Below, in pieces: positions 42,795 to 54,772 of a DNA stretch of 64,000 nt. Each line of letters begins with the position of its first letter. The first letter of the stretch is position 1. The position numbers and the translations under genes are program-made. The notes beneath the pieces are model-generated. The model worked only from the letters and a program-made list of their open reading frames with translations, was not told where the DNA came from and did no database searches. The DNA comes from Hyaloperonospora brassicae (Eukaryota; Oomycota; Peronosporomycetes; Peronosporales; Peronosporaceae): NCBI GenBank assembly GCA_947650285.1, contig CANTFL010001211.1, positions 372,001-436,000 on the forward strand, read 5' to 3'.

Positions 42795-44411
42795 GATGCA
42801 TGCGCATCCTACGTGGCAACCCGATTGTGTATGTGTTGCCTTGTCGACGCAGCAAACGAAAGAGGCCGATGCACTTGGGCATTAATTTTATGCTGCCCAC
42901 ATTGATCACTACGTGTCTAGGTAGGTTTATCATAGATAGTAGGACTAAGTCACCCTTTGCAAATGGATATATATTTGCTCTTCCATTCTTGCCAGCGCCC
43001 CGTATCTGCCGGTCCACTGCATGAGCGGTGGAATCGTGCACAATTCAAACCACTGCTTCACTAGCCAGCAGAAATTCATTTGCTGATGAGAAATTGTGTT
43101 TTCTAGTTCGCCTTGTGCAAACTGCAGAATGAGTCCTTTTTCTTTCAGTTTATCGGAGAGGATATCAGCATCCTCTCTGGAGTAGTCGTTGGCGATGCTG
43201 ACAATAGAAGCATCGTCATCAACATCTGACTCAATAATAGCGTCATCGCTATTAGTGAATAACCTCCTTCTTCGATGTCGACCTGATCGACATCGGCGTC
43301 ATAAGTGACGACGTTAGCGTTGATACGTGATGAGCAAGAGCCAGAACCGTTTTTTCTCGCGCGAGCCCCTCCCTCTTATAAATAAGATGTACACTCTTAA
43401 GGGCGGGAAGAGATGGATGGCGGAATCCATTTGCGGAAAACGGTGTACGATGTGCTGAAGCATGCACAAAATTATTGATGGCGAATTCCACCATCGGTAG
43501 GAATTCTAATCAACTCGAGAACGAGTGGACGTAGCGTCGTAAGATCTCTTTGAAGACATTATTGGCACGTTCTGTCTGACCATCTGTTTCGGGATGGTCA
43601 TATATCGACATCTTTAGCCGTGTTCCGAGTGAACGGAACACGGATTATCAAAAGTCCGCCGTGAAACGAGGATCACGGTCGGATACGACTTCATGGTGTA
43701 ATCCGTGAAGTCGAAATATCGTGTCGATAAAGACACGAGCACAGCCTTGTGCCGTGATCGACTCGGGGATAGCAGTAAGATGCACCATCTTGCTGAACAA
43801 ACAAACGAACACAAGAATACCATTATACTTGTGAGCGTCTTCTGGGAAACTGAAGAACGAAGTCCATTGAAACGGACTACCAGCACTCTTCCGGCATAGA
43901 AAGAGGCTGTAAAGGTGCTCAGGAGGATGTACTAGACTTCTACGCGTTGTCAAACCTCGCAATCACGAATGTACTTGCGCACAAACTGATACCGGCGGGT
44001 CAAGTAAAAGGCACGACTTACGGTAAGGTAAGTCTTTTCCCTACCACTATGCCCGTCTGTTGGGGCATCGTGACACTCATACATAATGCGCAGCTGCAAA
44101 TCATTATATGTGGAGAAGACGACACGAGGTGTGAATCCGGCAAGAGCCGTATAGTACAGCACCCTATTGCGAGTTGTGTACCGATCCAAAGAGGATCGAT
44201 ACAAAGCTGGTAAACCTTTAGAAAATGTACGAGTTGGATCCACCAGATGATTCATCAAGCGAAGAAGATCCGTGTCTTCTGCGTAGGCCGTTCTTACGTC
44301 GTCAAGTATCCTCGATGAAGGGACACTGATGGATAGTGTCGCAACAGTAGGCAAGGCCTCACTGTTGACCCGGGACGTCTGGCTCGAATTCGGGCCGACG
44401 TGATAATGCAT
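42694..44411 (-). pseudogene. G3 integrase
   Basis: Pieces on the - strand: 43950-44411 (finger region, MYECHDAPTDGHSGREKTYL, ending RDCEV and a stop), 43648-43962 (core with ESITAQGCARVFIDTIFRLH and SDRDPRFTADF), 43252-43494 (VEFAINNFVHAS) and 42694-43041 (FYAGRLRPYHQYE). After HQYE the frame stops within about 20 codons and no chromodomain follows. Unlike G1/G2 it retains the first Cys of the CXXC (DCEV), but a stop follows it. Confidence 0.78.
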
Positions 44412-44490
44412 CAGCGACGACGTTGAGTCGTCCTGGATTGTACTCCACGGAGAAGTTATACTCCGCGAAGAAAGAAAACCACCTCGCCAT

Positions 44491-46289
44491 CTATTGCGAG
44501 AGGTGTGGACTGTTTACGGCCGTGCGTAGTGACGCATGGTCCGTATAGACTATGAACGGTCTATCTCCCAAGAGATAGACTCGGAACTTGGCCAGTACAT
44601 ACTTCATGACAAGTAGTTCCTTGTCATGCACTGGGTAATTGCGTTCAGCTGGTTGCAGCTGACGCGATCGATAGCAGACGACGCGCTCTGCGCCGTCTGT
44701 GTCATACTGCATCAACGCACAGCCGATTTAAAAATCGCTGGCGTTACAGACCACATGAAATAGTCTGTCCTGATCTGCAATCGCCAAGATGGGCGATTGC
44801 ATCAACCTTTTCTTGATACCTTCAGAGGAACGCTGCCAGTCAGCGATCCATGTTCACGTCACATTTTTCTTGAGTACACAAGAAAGATGCACAGTCTTCT
44901 CGACGTAGTTGCGCGAGTACCTGTGCAAGTACGCCGCTAGGCCAAGAATTTTCGTTTGTTCCTTGACATCGACTGGAACGGGTCATTCGGTGTCCGCCTT
45001 GGTCTTTTCAGAATCAGGGCGTACGCCGTGTTTACCCACGATGCACCCAAAAAGTGGTATTTCGCTAGCCGAGAATATACACTTCTTGAGGTTGGCGTAC
45101 AACTTATGCTTGCGCATGAGTTGGAGAACCTGACGAACGTGAGTTCTGTGAACGTTCACGTCCGTTTTTCCGTTCATAGCCCGGCTATGGATGAACACAT
45201 CGTCGAAGTAACTCGGTGCGAAGTCTCGCACCGGTCTCAACAGATTTGTGACACATCTGTTGAATGTTGCAGAGGCGTTACTCAGCCGCTGTGGCATTAC
45301 TTTCTACTCCTCATGAGACGATGGGGTTGCTCACTGCTATGTACGGGATGTTCCGTTCACGCATAAGGATCGGATAGAAGCCATCCATCAGATCCATGGA
45401 CGAGAAGATGGTACGCTTAGACATACCATCTGTGATGACGTCCTTCCTCGGTATCGGCATCTGAGCCGATAATGTTTCAGCATTCAACTTGTTGAATGCG
45501 TGCACTATCCGCCATCCTTCTGTCGCATTTCGCATTTCGCATTTCGCATGCAGAAGGTCGGAGAGCTGTGAGGGGATGTTGATTCCCTCACATGACCTGC
45601 CGCTAAGCGATCGACAAAGAAATTGTCGATCACTAGTACTTGTTCACGAGGCAGTAGCCACTGCTTCATGACACAGTACTTCGAGCCCGATTTGAGCTCG
45701 ATTTCGTGTCGAGTGCCTTTATCCTTAGGCAACTCGCATGGCACGAATTCTGAAATGAATGATTGGGGAAGTTCTATGGATGACTTGGTGATGTCGAACG
45801 GACTTTTGGATTGATAGTGGACTTAGCTTGCTGATTCTTTTATTGAAATAGATGTTTGTGAGGTATAATTAATTCGTTTGTAGGACCAGCTAGTTGTTTG
45901 CTTTGATATTGGGTGGGTTTGTTAGCTATGGAACACATCCTTGAATTCGATCAAATCCTTAGACGAAGGATTTGCCTGAAGTGACTCCCTGGATTGAGAT
46001 TCATACTTATCAATCTGAGTCTTCTCATCGATGACGTTTTCGTCCACCGATGAGCTAATGAGAACCCGTTCGTTCTCAATGAATAATGTTGCCGAACGAA
46101 ATCGGTCACATACTCATCCTCTATAACGAGTATGCAGATTCGCTTGACCTTGCCACTACACAGATCACGCAAGAACCGTTTCGGTTCAAGCGTTGGCAGT
46201 TGAATTATATTCGAAGTTAACTTCGGAGGCACAATCAGATCAAGCGTATAAACGCCCAAGATTAACCCGTCCTTGACCAAGAAGTTCAA
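44491..46289 (-). pseudogene. G3 reverse transcriptase and RNase H
   Basis: RNase H fragment 44491-44715, RT active-site frame 44983-45297 (SYFDDVFIHS), and N-terminal RT pieces 45311-45744 and 45951-46289. Up to 45745 the sequence is nearly identical to G1/G2; beyond it is much more diverged. Insults specific to G3 are a triplicated CGCATTT (45524-45544), which shifts the frame, and about 180 bp of foreign sequence (about 45751-45929). Confidence 0.82.
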
Positions 46290-46784
46290 CGTCTCGGTTT
46301 TTTTCTTGTGAACGTGTTTCCACAGATCGCTGAGAGCCTAATCCCTCAGCAAGTGATTCTTGAGGAATACCTTTCTCAAGTACGTGGGAACTTGTTCCTT
46401 CTACGTCTTCTGACTGTGGGTTTGCTACCACAGTCAGGGACTGATTCTCTACGGTTGACTCTACAGTCAACTTAGGATGACCGTGTTGACCCTTTGTGGC
46501 ATCAAGTTTCTTCTATCTAGGACGTTGTCCGCTAGAAATACATCCATGTCCCGGTACACTCGACTTATTCGAGTGGTAGACCTTCGGCGCTACCTGTACC
46601 TCTGTACAGCCGCCGGGAGCTTGCTCCGCAGTGTAGTGATCATCTATACTGAGGTCTTGTGCAGTCGTGCAAACGACCGTACCGTAAGTGAGGTCATCGC
46701 ACTGACCCGCAGAACATCCACACGCTTGTGGACGCTACATGACGTTTATCAGATGGCCATCTGATGAACAAGCGGCAGGCATCT

Positions 46785-47186
46785 TTATGGATCGATGCTG
46801 CTAGCCCACCCTTGGCTCGTACCTTCTGAGCCAAAGTAATTCAAGGAGACATCGAACTTGTCATTTAGATCCAGTACGATGAAGTCATCATCGTAATGTT
46901 CGCCCTCTAACGTGTAGTGGGATCCTACTACACGTTTCTCAACGGTAATCGATGCGCCTGTCGCAAGGCGCACCGTCATTATCGTGAGAGGGATGTCGCG
47001 CTCAACGAACTTGAGCCTACGACCCTCTAGTGACTGGCGACGAACAAAGTTGTCCGACTCCCCACAGTCTACTAGGGCACGAAGCGACACATCATTTGTC
47101 GCTTCCAACTTCAAGGTGATGAGCGAAACGTCATCACCAGGTGCAGAGACACACAATGATTGTGTATCTGGAGCAACTTTCGTCAA
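46785..47186 (-). pseudogene. G3 retropepsin with intact active site
   Basis: LRALVDCGESDNFVRRQSLE keeps the catalytic Asp in a D-C-G setting, then TGASITVEKRVVGSHYTLEG. The C-terminal ILGLSWL block of the family is altered to VSLNYFGSEG. The frame leads in from gag. It is about 75-80% alike to G1 by eye, unlike the near-identical RT tract. Confidence 0.72.
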
Positions 47187-47254
47187 GAGATTTACAAATT
47201 CTCTTGAGGTTTCTGGATCGGTAGGGCGCTCCGCCCCTACTTACCCCGACCATT

Positions 47255-48400
47255 TTATGATGATCCGTCTCGCTGTTGCGGCTTCACAACAGCGCTGGAC
47301 CCACGCCCATTGCCCTTTCTGGCAAATGGTCGTCCATTTCGCTCACAACTGTTCGGTTCTGGGCGTGGAGCACAACACTCGTATGCGTAGTGCCCTATCT
47401 TCTGACAGCGATTGCACCTCTGCAATCGCTTGTTTTTTGAAGGGCAAGGTCTCTCGCTCTCAACATAGCAGAGGTCTATTGGTTCTGGACCTCCGATCTC
47501 TTGTCGTCTCGGTGGACGGTAAGAGTTTGAGCTAGCATGAGCCTGTCTCATGCGAAAGTCTTCCTGTTTCGCGGCTGATATCGCTTCTTCAAGCGTATTC
47601 AGCTCAAGGCGGAACAGGTGGCTCCTGACGGGCCCTTCTGCGAGCCCTTGCATGAACACCGTAATCAACTTGTGTTCACGCACTTGGTTGACAGTTATAC
47701 TACTTGCAAGGAGTCGTATATGCTGAGCGTAAGCGTGCACATCACGCTTACCCTGCTTGAGTTTCAGGAGCTCAGAACGAGCCCTGAATTCAGCCCTTGG
47801 AGGTTCAAATGTCTGTTTGAGACGGGTTTTGAAGGGTTCGAGCGACTCAAAATCAAATAGGTCGCTCATCTCGAGCCCCAAGGCTTAAGTCTTGGTACGT
47901 CCTGCCAAGTGGGCTTAAGCAAATGTGATATTCATTTTCTCATCGTCGATTCGACGTGCCCTAATGGCTATGTCGAGCTCGACGAACCATTTTTAACAGG
48001 AAAATCTCCTCAAATACTCTGTACTTGGAGATATCAATATTCAAGATTCCGGGACGACGCGCATGTGTCGTCTTGCCCATAGCAGCATTGAATTGCTTCT
48101 GTCGTAATAGCTCTGTCTGTTAATCACCGAGTTCTCTAAACTGCTCGGCCTGATGAGAGCCTTGCTGGTGAAGAATCGCACTTTCTCTCTTTCAGCGACA
48201 AATTTATGTTGATTAGTCTGGCTCAAATGACAAGTCGTTGGTCTCTGTCAAGAGACTTCAACATGGCGCTAATGGCGATTTAGACGACGGTGAAACTCAT
48301 GCTTTCTACCGCACTCTATTCGATGTCAATCAGATTGTGAAAGACTTCAGGCGTGGCGTAAAAGCTCTTCTTATCATCGAACATGTTCATATCGGAAAAG
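47255..48400 (-). pseudogene. gag: G3 gag
   Basis: The best frame is 47255-47881, with the capsid-like region (RSELLKLKQGKRDVHAYAQH) and a CCHC knuckle CNRCQKIGHYAYEC. The N-terminal part between 47881 and about 48400 is fragmented by stops but shows the gag start region by position after the primer site TGGTAACACTTTGTAGTC (complement at 48421-48438). Confidence 0.72.
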
Positions 48401-48440
48401 GTGGTTACAGTCGCTGGACGGACTACAAAGTGTTACCAAA

Positions 48441-48886
48441 TGTCACGGGGCACGACTTTCGACAATTTAACACAAGGTTGTGTGCACCCGACGTCACGTA
48501 CACGTGGCGCGAGGAAGCGTAGCGAAGTAGGCAGAACTCGAAAGCTCTGTCTAAGGGAATGAGCAGAACTGTATTTAATATAGTTATGTTTCCTAATAAA
48601 GCATCTTTTGTCTTGATCTAACTACATTGAACTACAATCTCCTATGTGCGTTTCTTGCTCACCACCCATTGCGCGCGTCCAGCAGCGATTGGAGGTTACT
48701 CTAGTTGATGTACCGTGAACATCAACAATCAGGTGGAGCAACCCATCTAAGAAATATTACACTCGAAGGTAATATTCCTGCAACCTTACTCCTTACAGTA
48801 ATGTCAATTAAACATTATCCAAATGGATAATGTTCAAAAATTAATACAAAGAAATGAATTTTATTAAACGAGTTCACCCCGTTACA
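48441..48886 (-). repeat. 5' LTR of G3 (LTR-B family)
   Basis: 446 bp, TGTAACGGGG...CCCCGTGACA in element orientation. The same family as the solo LTR split by G1. Contains GTTGATGT...ACATCAAC and AATATTAC...GTAATATT inverted repeats and the module at 48658-48690. Confidence 0.88.
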
Positions 48887-48930
48887 CTGCTGATCTGCTT
48901 TTGTTAAAGCAGAAAATAGTCAATTTTTGA
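48887..48930 (+). pseudogene. Last codons of the hAT-like pseudogene
   Basis: After the G3 target duplication the frame of the C-terminal segment continues for about a dozen codons (ADLLLLKQKIVNF) to a TGA at 48928-48930. The assignment is by continuity only. Confidence 0.35.
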
Positions 48931-49146
48931 CACAATCATTCTTGGTGGTCTGAGGCTTGAGTGTACTTTCCGAAATCCTAAAGAAATGCTTAACAGTATT
49001 TAATGGCCTATATGCCATCTACGCCGAATCTTAGATGGGAGCTGGTGCCTAATATGATACAAATTAAATAAATTAGGCATTTGACTAATCTATAGGGCGC
49101 TAAATATAGGTGATAGTATGTTGGTTGTACCTCTTAAAACTTCGCA

Positions 49147-49507
49147 TGACACAGTAATATTCTTCCAGTGACCAAATGTTCTACCTTTTATTCAATATAC
49201 GCGAAGCTATCTACCCATCAAGCGCAGCGTGTCGCGCACAATGGGTGGTAAGAAGTCCTCACAATGCATAGTCCCCTAAAAATATATAAACCTTGCACTT
49301 GTTAAAAAAAGAAGGGAAATTGGAATTGCTTTGACTTTATACAGTTTTACGTTTACTATTACCAAGGTATATCGTACTTGTTGTTTGCTTTAATCTTAAC
49401 ACATATAAAGAGAAAATCAGCCTCACTGAAAACAGTGTCAAAAAATGTTGTCAGTGACAGTTTGCTCCGTACCGTTGCTAGTAAGTGACTGCCAGTGTTC
49501 CATTAAA
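49147..49507 (+). repeat. Diverged solo LTR, Gypsy G-type
   Basis: Contains a degenerate copy of the LTR module (AGCGCAGCGTGTCGCGCACA then ATGGGTGGTAAG, 49216-49251), an ACAGTTTTACGTTTACTATT block like the ACAGTTTTACTTTTACC of G1/G2, and GTTGTCAGTGACAG...CTCCGTACC like their 3' end. Ends are approximate; no internal element is attached. Confidence 0.45.
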
Positions 49508-49688
49508 TGGACGACCGATTAGCGGGGAAACGAATGGTTTCACCACCGCATTACCGAGTATCCTTTTCCGTTATTCTTTTACGTACTTCGAGTGATCTGG
49601 CGTAGAAATGTAGGCATAGCTATAAATTATAAGATGGCACAGACGCCGCATAGTGCTGCCAAAGCATTTCATACCTCCAACCACTTTG

Positions 49689-49923
49689 TGTTCGCAATTG
49701 AAGAAAGGGAAGTGTCTGGCACTGTCGTAAATTTTTATTTCATAAATTTTGTGTTAATTAACCTTATTTTCTCTCACAATACTATCTGTCCTCTCAAATA
49801 GCAAATGTTGCAATCGTATCAGACAATGTATTTACCTTACGAACACAAATTCATCGGCCGCATTCACCATCGTCGTCCGGTGCGCTACCTGCGCGATAAT
49901 ACTTACAGCGACACTTTCTTACA
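49689..49923 (-). repeat. 3' LTR of Copia-2
   Basis: About 235 bp matching 54535-54772 with many substitutions and some indels; both contain TCATCGGCCGCATT, CATCGTCGTCCGG-like and GCTACCTGCGCGAT blocks. In element orientation it starts TGTAAGAAAGTG. The purine tract AAGGAAGAG (complement of 49924-49932) precedes it. Confidence 0.75.
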
Positions 49924-49951
49924 CTCTTCCTTGGCCATGGTCTCCGCACAT

Positions 49952-50600
49952 TTACTCAAGACGCATCAGGTTGCAAAATTCTGCATTTTTTCTAGTGTCA
50001 AGGGCATCCGTTAGTAATTCCGCTAATTGCATCTCGGTGCATTCGTAAAGCGCCGCGACTACACCACGCTTGTAAATAACCACACAAACTTCAGACTTAC
50101 TATATTGTGCTTCGCCTTTGAAAACGAAGCTTTGACCGCTTATTGCTTCAGCCTACTTGGCTGTTCACGTGGACTACAAACGAAAGCGCGGGAGGACTAC
50201 CGATCTCGCAAAGCATCTCCCCGATGCCGTGCAGCTCGCGCACCTAATGCTACGCGGCAATAAACTCCGCCTCCATCGTGTAAATCGTAAGTCCGCCCTA
50301 ATTCTTTGCAGTCGATCTCGCCAGCATCCCGTTAAGCCGGATGATGCCGAAAGACAAAGACTTCCTGTCCGACTTGTCTGCGCCAAATTTGGCATCCAAG
50401 TAGGACTTAATATGGAGCTCGCCGTTGGGAAACTAAATCGGATTCATGAGCAGCTTGAAACTGAGCTTGCCTTTCAAATAACGCGCGATCCGCTTTGCAA
50501 TCATACGGTCGTGTAGTTCTGGTAAACGGGTCTGGCACGCTACTTACTGCACAGCAAACGCGATGACCGGCCGCGTGCAGTGCGCCACTCAACGAAGACT
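49952..50600 (-). pseudogene. Copia-2 RNase H
   Basis: On the - strand, SYLDAKFGADKSDRKSLSFG (about 50350-50410), YTMEAEFIAA, VVHVNSQ, KAKHNIVSLKFVWLF and LAELLTDALDTRKNAEF align with the Copia-1 RNase H, ending in a stop at 49952-49954. Several stops and frameshifts lie within it. Confidence 0.7.
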
Positions 50601-50686
50601 GGTGACTAGAAATTTTCTACATTCCAAAACTTGGCTCCCCGCCGTCTCCACTCGCATTCAACATCTTGCAGTCCTTCTACTGCACC

Positions 50687-51573
50687 TCATAGCAGTGCTT
50701 CACAATTGGGGATGGCGTGGAGTTGGCGCTTTTTAGACCATGTCCGCACAACAACTCGTCTTTGGATTCCGAATGGTCCAGCGCGTAGCTGCCGTCGTCC
50801 TCTATGGAGACGCGCATCCCAACAAAACTTGCTGAAGATGCCGAAGTCCTTTATGTTTAGGCTTATTAGCTTGATGAAGAATCGTTCGACGGCATCTCCG
50901 TCGGTCTCCGTGGCCAGCAAGTCGTCTACGCACACACCCACGACAACCGACTGGCCGTCATCAACCTTTCAGTACAGATGTATATCTGGGGCAGATTAAA
51001 AACCAGCGTTTCAGCAATCGATCGTGCAAGAGCAGGATCCATAGTCGCCTGGCCTGCTTCAAGCCGTACAAGCTTTTGTGCAACTCAAGCGCGACCTCTT
51101 TCTTGTGTCTGATAAGGAGTTTCTTGAACGTGTCCGAGCTAGCATCCTTTGCCTGGAGTACGTGTAGGAGGGTATATAAGTGCGCTTTCTTGTCTGCCTT
51201 GACGTAAGCGTTGGATATGTCTCCATGCTTCGCCGGCACGCCTTAGATCGCAGCAAGTGCCAAGATTATCTTCACGGGCGACATATCCATGACGGATGCA
51301 AAGGTGAGTTGGTAGTAAACAACAAAACCTTGTTCGTTGCCGCGCGTTAAATGCCAAGCCTTGCCTTTAGGCGCTCGAGTAGTCCGTCAGAATTGTCCTT
51401 TGTTTATGAATACGCTTCGTATGCAACTCATTGCTACCGTAGGGTCGATTAAGAAGTCGCCACACTTCATGTCCTGTGATCGGCTTGCAGTGCCATTTGC
51501 ATAGCATTCGCCCAGCTCTTTTTTCTGCTATGCGCATCGCTTCCACTTTATTTTTAAAGTCGCGCTCGTACAC
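50687..51573 (-). pseudogene. Copia-2 reverse transcriptase
   Basis: Contains PAKHGDISNAYVKADKKAHL and LELHKSLYGLKQARRLW (50961-51239) and the active site GVCVDDLLATETDGDAVERF (50687-50941), where the usual YVDD reads CVDD. The N-terminal part (GRMLCKWHCKP, ELHTKRIHKQRT) is at 51367-51573. This is exactly the region deleted from Copia-1. Confidence 0.8.
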
Positions 51574-52135
51574 ATGCGTTACAAAAATTTCGACATGCGC
51601 ATCTCATCTTGACCAAGCTCCTTCTGACCGCCTGATGCCTGCGTGTGCTTCGAATAATTGCAAGTCCTATGCGATGCACGCGTTTTGGACTTTGACTTCT
51701 TCTTTACAACGCGTGCCCCACATGCCGATGCTTCTTCATTAATGCCAACGTTAGTCGCAGATATTACACTGGGCGCAGTCGTGACTGCACTCGATGCGTC
51801 TATCACGGTCGCCTGATCTTCAAACTTGATTGCTTGCTGAAGCTGGCGTTACTACGTCACGAATATATATTTGATGGTGCGCACATGCTGAGTGACCGTG
51901 GCCTTGTTATCATTCTGGATGAAAACCCTGTACCCCTTCGTCTCATCCCAATGACCGATAATGACGTCAACGTGCGCTCGTTTCGCGAGTAGGTTTTCCG
52001 GGGTTTCTGTAAACGAAGCATATAGATCCAAAAGTAACGATATCACGCGGGTATGGGGCTTGTTTGGTAAGACTCCATCGGTGAAGCCTGCTTTCCGTTC
52101 GCACTTGTGGAAGTACGATTGAGTATATTCGCAAC

Positions 52136-52673
52136 CTACTCAACGTGATCCCCCCAAAAGTACAACTGCTGTCGAATGGATAAAATCACGCTGCGCGCCA
52201 TGTTCAACACCTCCCAGTGCATAAGATACGCCTTGCCGTTGAACGCCTGGTTTACCGCCTCACTGATTTGTCGCAAAACCCACGTCACCTTGTAGACTAG
52301 GTCAACGTATGCGTACTCGCCACCTCGATGTGTGTGACGCACGTGGATACGACAGTTGAAACGGCGTTGGAAAACACCATAAATTGCTCAACTTTCTTCG
52401 CGGATAATTCCTTTGTAGACGCCAGAAAGACTCGACAATATTTCGATTTGTGATTTTAGAGGTCGCAAAATAATGGTTTTCGAGACGGTCATTTGGCGTC
52501 ATGGGGCCCTTCAAATCTGAGCAAATCGATCCACCAAACCTGTTGATGAGTGCATTCGCACCAGGGTCTTTCCACGATTGAACATTCTTAGTATGTTTAC
52601 CCTGCACGCACGATATGAAAGTCGGGCGCTTGGTATCCGTAATCTTGATAACGGAGGCTAAGTCCTTGGCCAT
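52136..52673 (-). pseudogene. Copia-2 integrase
   Basis: 52302-52673 holds the pre-integrase zone and core start (FISCVQGKHTKN, then SICSDLKGPMTPNDRLENHY). 52136-52342 continues with HRGGEYAYVDLVYK and LNMARSVILS, then FWGD. The frame breaks around 52340 and downstream. Matches Copia-1 integrase motif by motif. Confidence 0.75.
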
Positions 52674-53299
52674 CCTATCGATGTTGTCGTAAGTTGATGC
52701 CCTAGACGCTGATGAATAAGTAGGAGAGAACCGAATTAAATATAAGGAATCTTCTTGTCTGACGGCTTCTCCCGTGTCAGAACCGCCATCAGCACGTCTC
52801 TTGGCGTTCTGGTCTCTTGTGCTTGCACCACTTCATCACAGACAGTACGTTAGACTATTTCTATACATCAAACGCGACTCTAATTTTGCTTCATTTCTCC
52901 ATAACGCGTGTGGCTCCATACAAAAACTTGTCCAATAGTCTTGCGCTCAAGCTTTCCGAATGGCATGAAGTTGCGCGCTAGCTCGGGAGCAAGAAAATCC
53001 GTAGTCAGCATAACAGTTTTCTGCTTTCTCCTTGCTACAACAGTCAGCACACGTTACCACCCTGTGACAGCCTTAGCGTCTTACCGTCGGCAAGGTGACA
53101 CTCTTCTTTACAATATTATGCGTCCTTCCGGTGTGTGGGGTTGTTAGCGAGATGGTGACGGAACCCACTATCGAAGACTAGTCGTCATCACCGGTATCAT
53201 TGTCGTCGCCTATAGCCATCGCAAGATCGTTCATGACGGCACGTAACATTTTCTTTCCCTTGCCTTCTCCAACGGAAATAACCATAGTACTATCCAGCC

Positions 53300-53485
53300 T
53301 TACACGACAACCTGCGAAAGCATCGCTAGTCCTTTGCTGCGACGTTTAGCCCTGACATGCCCCGCCCTGCCACATCCGTAGCAATTGCTCGTCTCCTTGC
53401 GAGTCGTGGATTCATCCACGTAAGCCACAACCTCCTTTCCGTAAATTACGTCTTGATCGAGCTTTGATCTCGATGGATTGGGCAA
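53300..53485 (-). pseudogene. Copia-2 gag zinc-knuckle region
   Basis: NCYGCGRAGHVRAKRR is a CCHC knuckle whose last Cys is now Arg. It is preceded by a Lys/Asp-rich linker. The rest of the capsid region (53.5-54.1 kb) is too damaged to trace reliably. Confidence 0.6.
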
Positions 53486-54181
53486 AGTATGCTAGCTCCT
53501 CCGCAAGCACAAGATAGTCCACACGGTGCTCGTCGAAATTTGCCATAAGCATTTTCGATAGGTCGCGTGACGCGTACCTACCGATATTGTCCAGTTTTTT
53601 CTACTACGCGCCGCCTGCGGCGGCACTGACAGCCACAAGGTACAAGTAGTGCTCCGGTCAAGAGTGCTTGGTCTTTTTCTCCGTCTTATAGAACTCCATG
53701 GATTGTAATGATGCGAACATTGTCTTAAACGAATTTAGCATGCTTTGAATTACGTTTTGCAGCTTCGGCAGCGAACCCATCACGAGTCAACCTGATGGTC
53801 CAAATAACGCATGGCGGTCCCAGCGAAGTACTATACGAGCACGTCGGTCTTCCGATTCTCGTTCCACATGAATTCGCACGATTATTGCTCCAATCAGACT
53901 TGACACCAAAAAGTCTTACCTCAGTCAATCAAGCCTGATCCCAGATCATCGTATACCTCGGTACTGTCAAACTTGCGAATCTCAAGCTTGCATCACCTTG
54001 CATCCAGTGTGTGATACGGGCTCGTCCCGTGGGCTTACTGCGTTAGCCATGCTGGTGCCTAAGGGGTCGTCGGTGGCTGGGTAGGCGGTAGCTGTGCAGG
54101 AGGCTGCGGTAGCGGCTAGACGCGATTCTGCAATGGGAGTCGAGGTCCCATTCTTACGCCGTCAACTTGCCCAATTGACGC

Positions 54182-54460
54182 CTACCCTTGTTTCGATCCC
54201 AGCCTTTCGCTCAGGTCCGATGCGTATATTGCTCTACCAGGTATCCTGCTGGCAAAGTCAACGCCGAGCATGAAAGTGATCCGCCCACTATCATCGGCAG
54301 AGCGCGTCCGCTCGTCCTCGACGATCCTTGCTTGCGAGGCTTTTATCTTTTCTATCCTCGCATACATTCCGGACATCATTTCGATAACCTTTGCCAGCGC
54401 TTCACCATCCGAGCTCCTTGAGCGAGCGGGAGGAACGACAAATGAAGCACGCTCCGACAA
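54182..54460 (-). pseudogene. Copia-2 gag N-terminal helical region
   Basis: A 92-codon frame. MYARIEKIKASQARIVEDER resembles in position and pattern VTSRLASLESSQRVRDEDKR of Copia-1, and GRAIYASDL corresponds to GRPMTIDAL. It starts about 75 bp from the LTR/primer site. Confidence 0.6.
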
Positions 54461-54520
54461 GGCCCTTTCGTGACCGGTTGCCGGTGGCGCCTCTGTCTTA
54501 TTGATGTTGGTACCCTGTGA

Positions 54521-54534
54521 TTGGGCTCATCACC
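54521..54534 (-). promoter_or_regulatory. Primer-binding site of Copia-2
   Basis: On the - strand GGTGATGAGCCC directly follows the LTR and is one mismatch from the complement of the initiator-tRNA anticodon arm, as in Copia-1. Confidence 0.6.
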
Positions 54535-54772
54535 TGTTCGCAAATCGAGAAAAAACAGTCGCTAGCACTGTGGTAAAATGATTCTATCATATATCATGTG
54601 TTAATATACCTTCTTTTCTCGTGTGATCATTCCTGTCCACTCGGTTAGCAAACGTTGCATATCATATCGGAAGGTGTATTCACCTTAAGAGCACATTGTC
54701 ATCGGCCGCATTTACCATCATCGTCCGGCACGCTACCTGCGCGATCGTACTCAAAGCGACACTCCTTTTACG
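54535..54772 (-). repeat. 5' LTR of Copia-2
   Basis: About 238 bp; pairs with 49689-49923. On the + strand it starts TGTTCGCAAATC, matching TGTTCGCAATTG at 49689. The outer end (near CTTTTACG) is eroded. Confidence 0.72.

Larger units (their letters stand above)
40439..48886 (-). mobile_element. Gypsy element G3 with LTR-B ends
   Basis: 8448 bp, - strand, LTRs 40439-40871 and 48441-48886. Flanks CTGAT (40434-40438) and CTGCT (48887-48891) are a target duplication with one change, within the hAT-like pseudogene. The protein domains are related to those of G1/G2 but clearly diverged, except for a tract of about 1.7 kb (about 44017-45745) that is almost identical to G2. It has the antisense gene but no recognisable chromodomain. 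The element is dead. Confidence 0.92.
49689..54772 (-). mobile_element. Copia-type element Copia-2, heavily decayed
   Basis: A - strand copia element of about 5.1 kb related to Copia-1, with degenerate LTRs at both ends and every coding domain present but full of stops. Gag, zinc knuckle, integrase, RT and RNase H are recognisable in order. It is older than Copia-1, judging by the amount of damage. I could not find matching target duplications (CTTTG on the left, AAAAT on the right). Confidence 0.85.

Noticed and set aside
50157..50516. + strand 119-codon ORF
   Set aside because: It is the shadow of the Copia-2 RNase H on the - strand.
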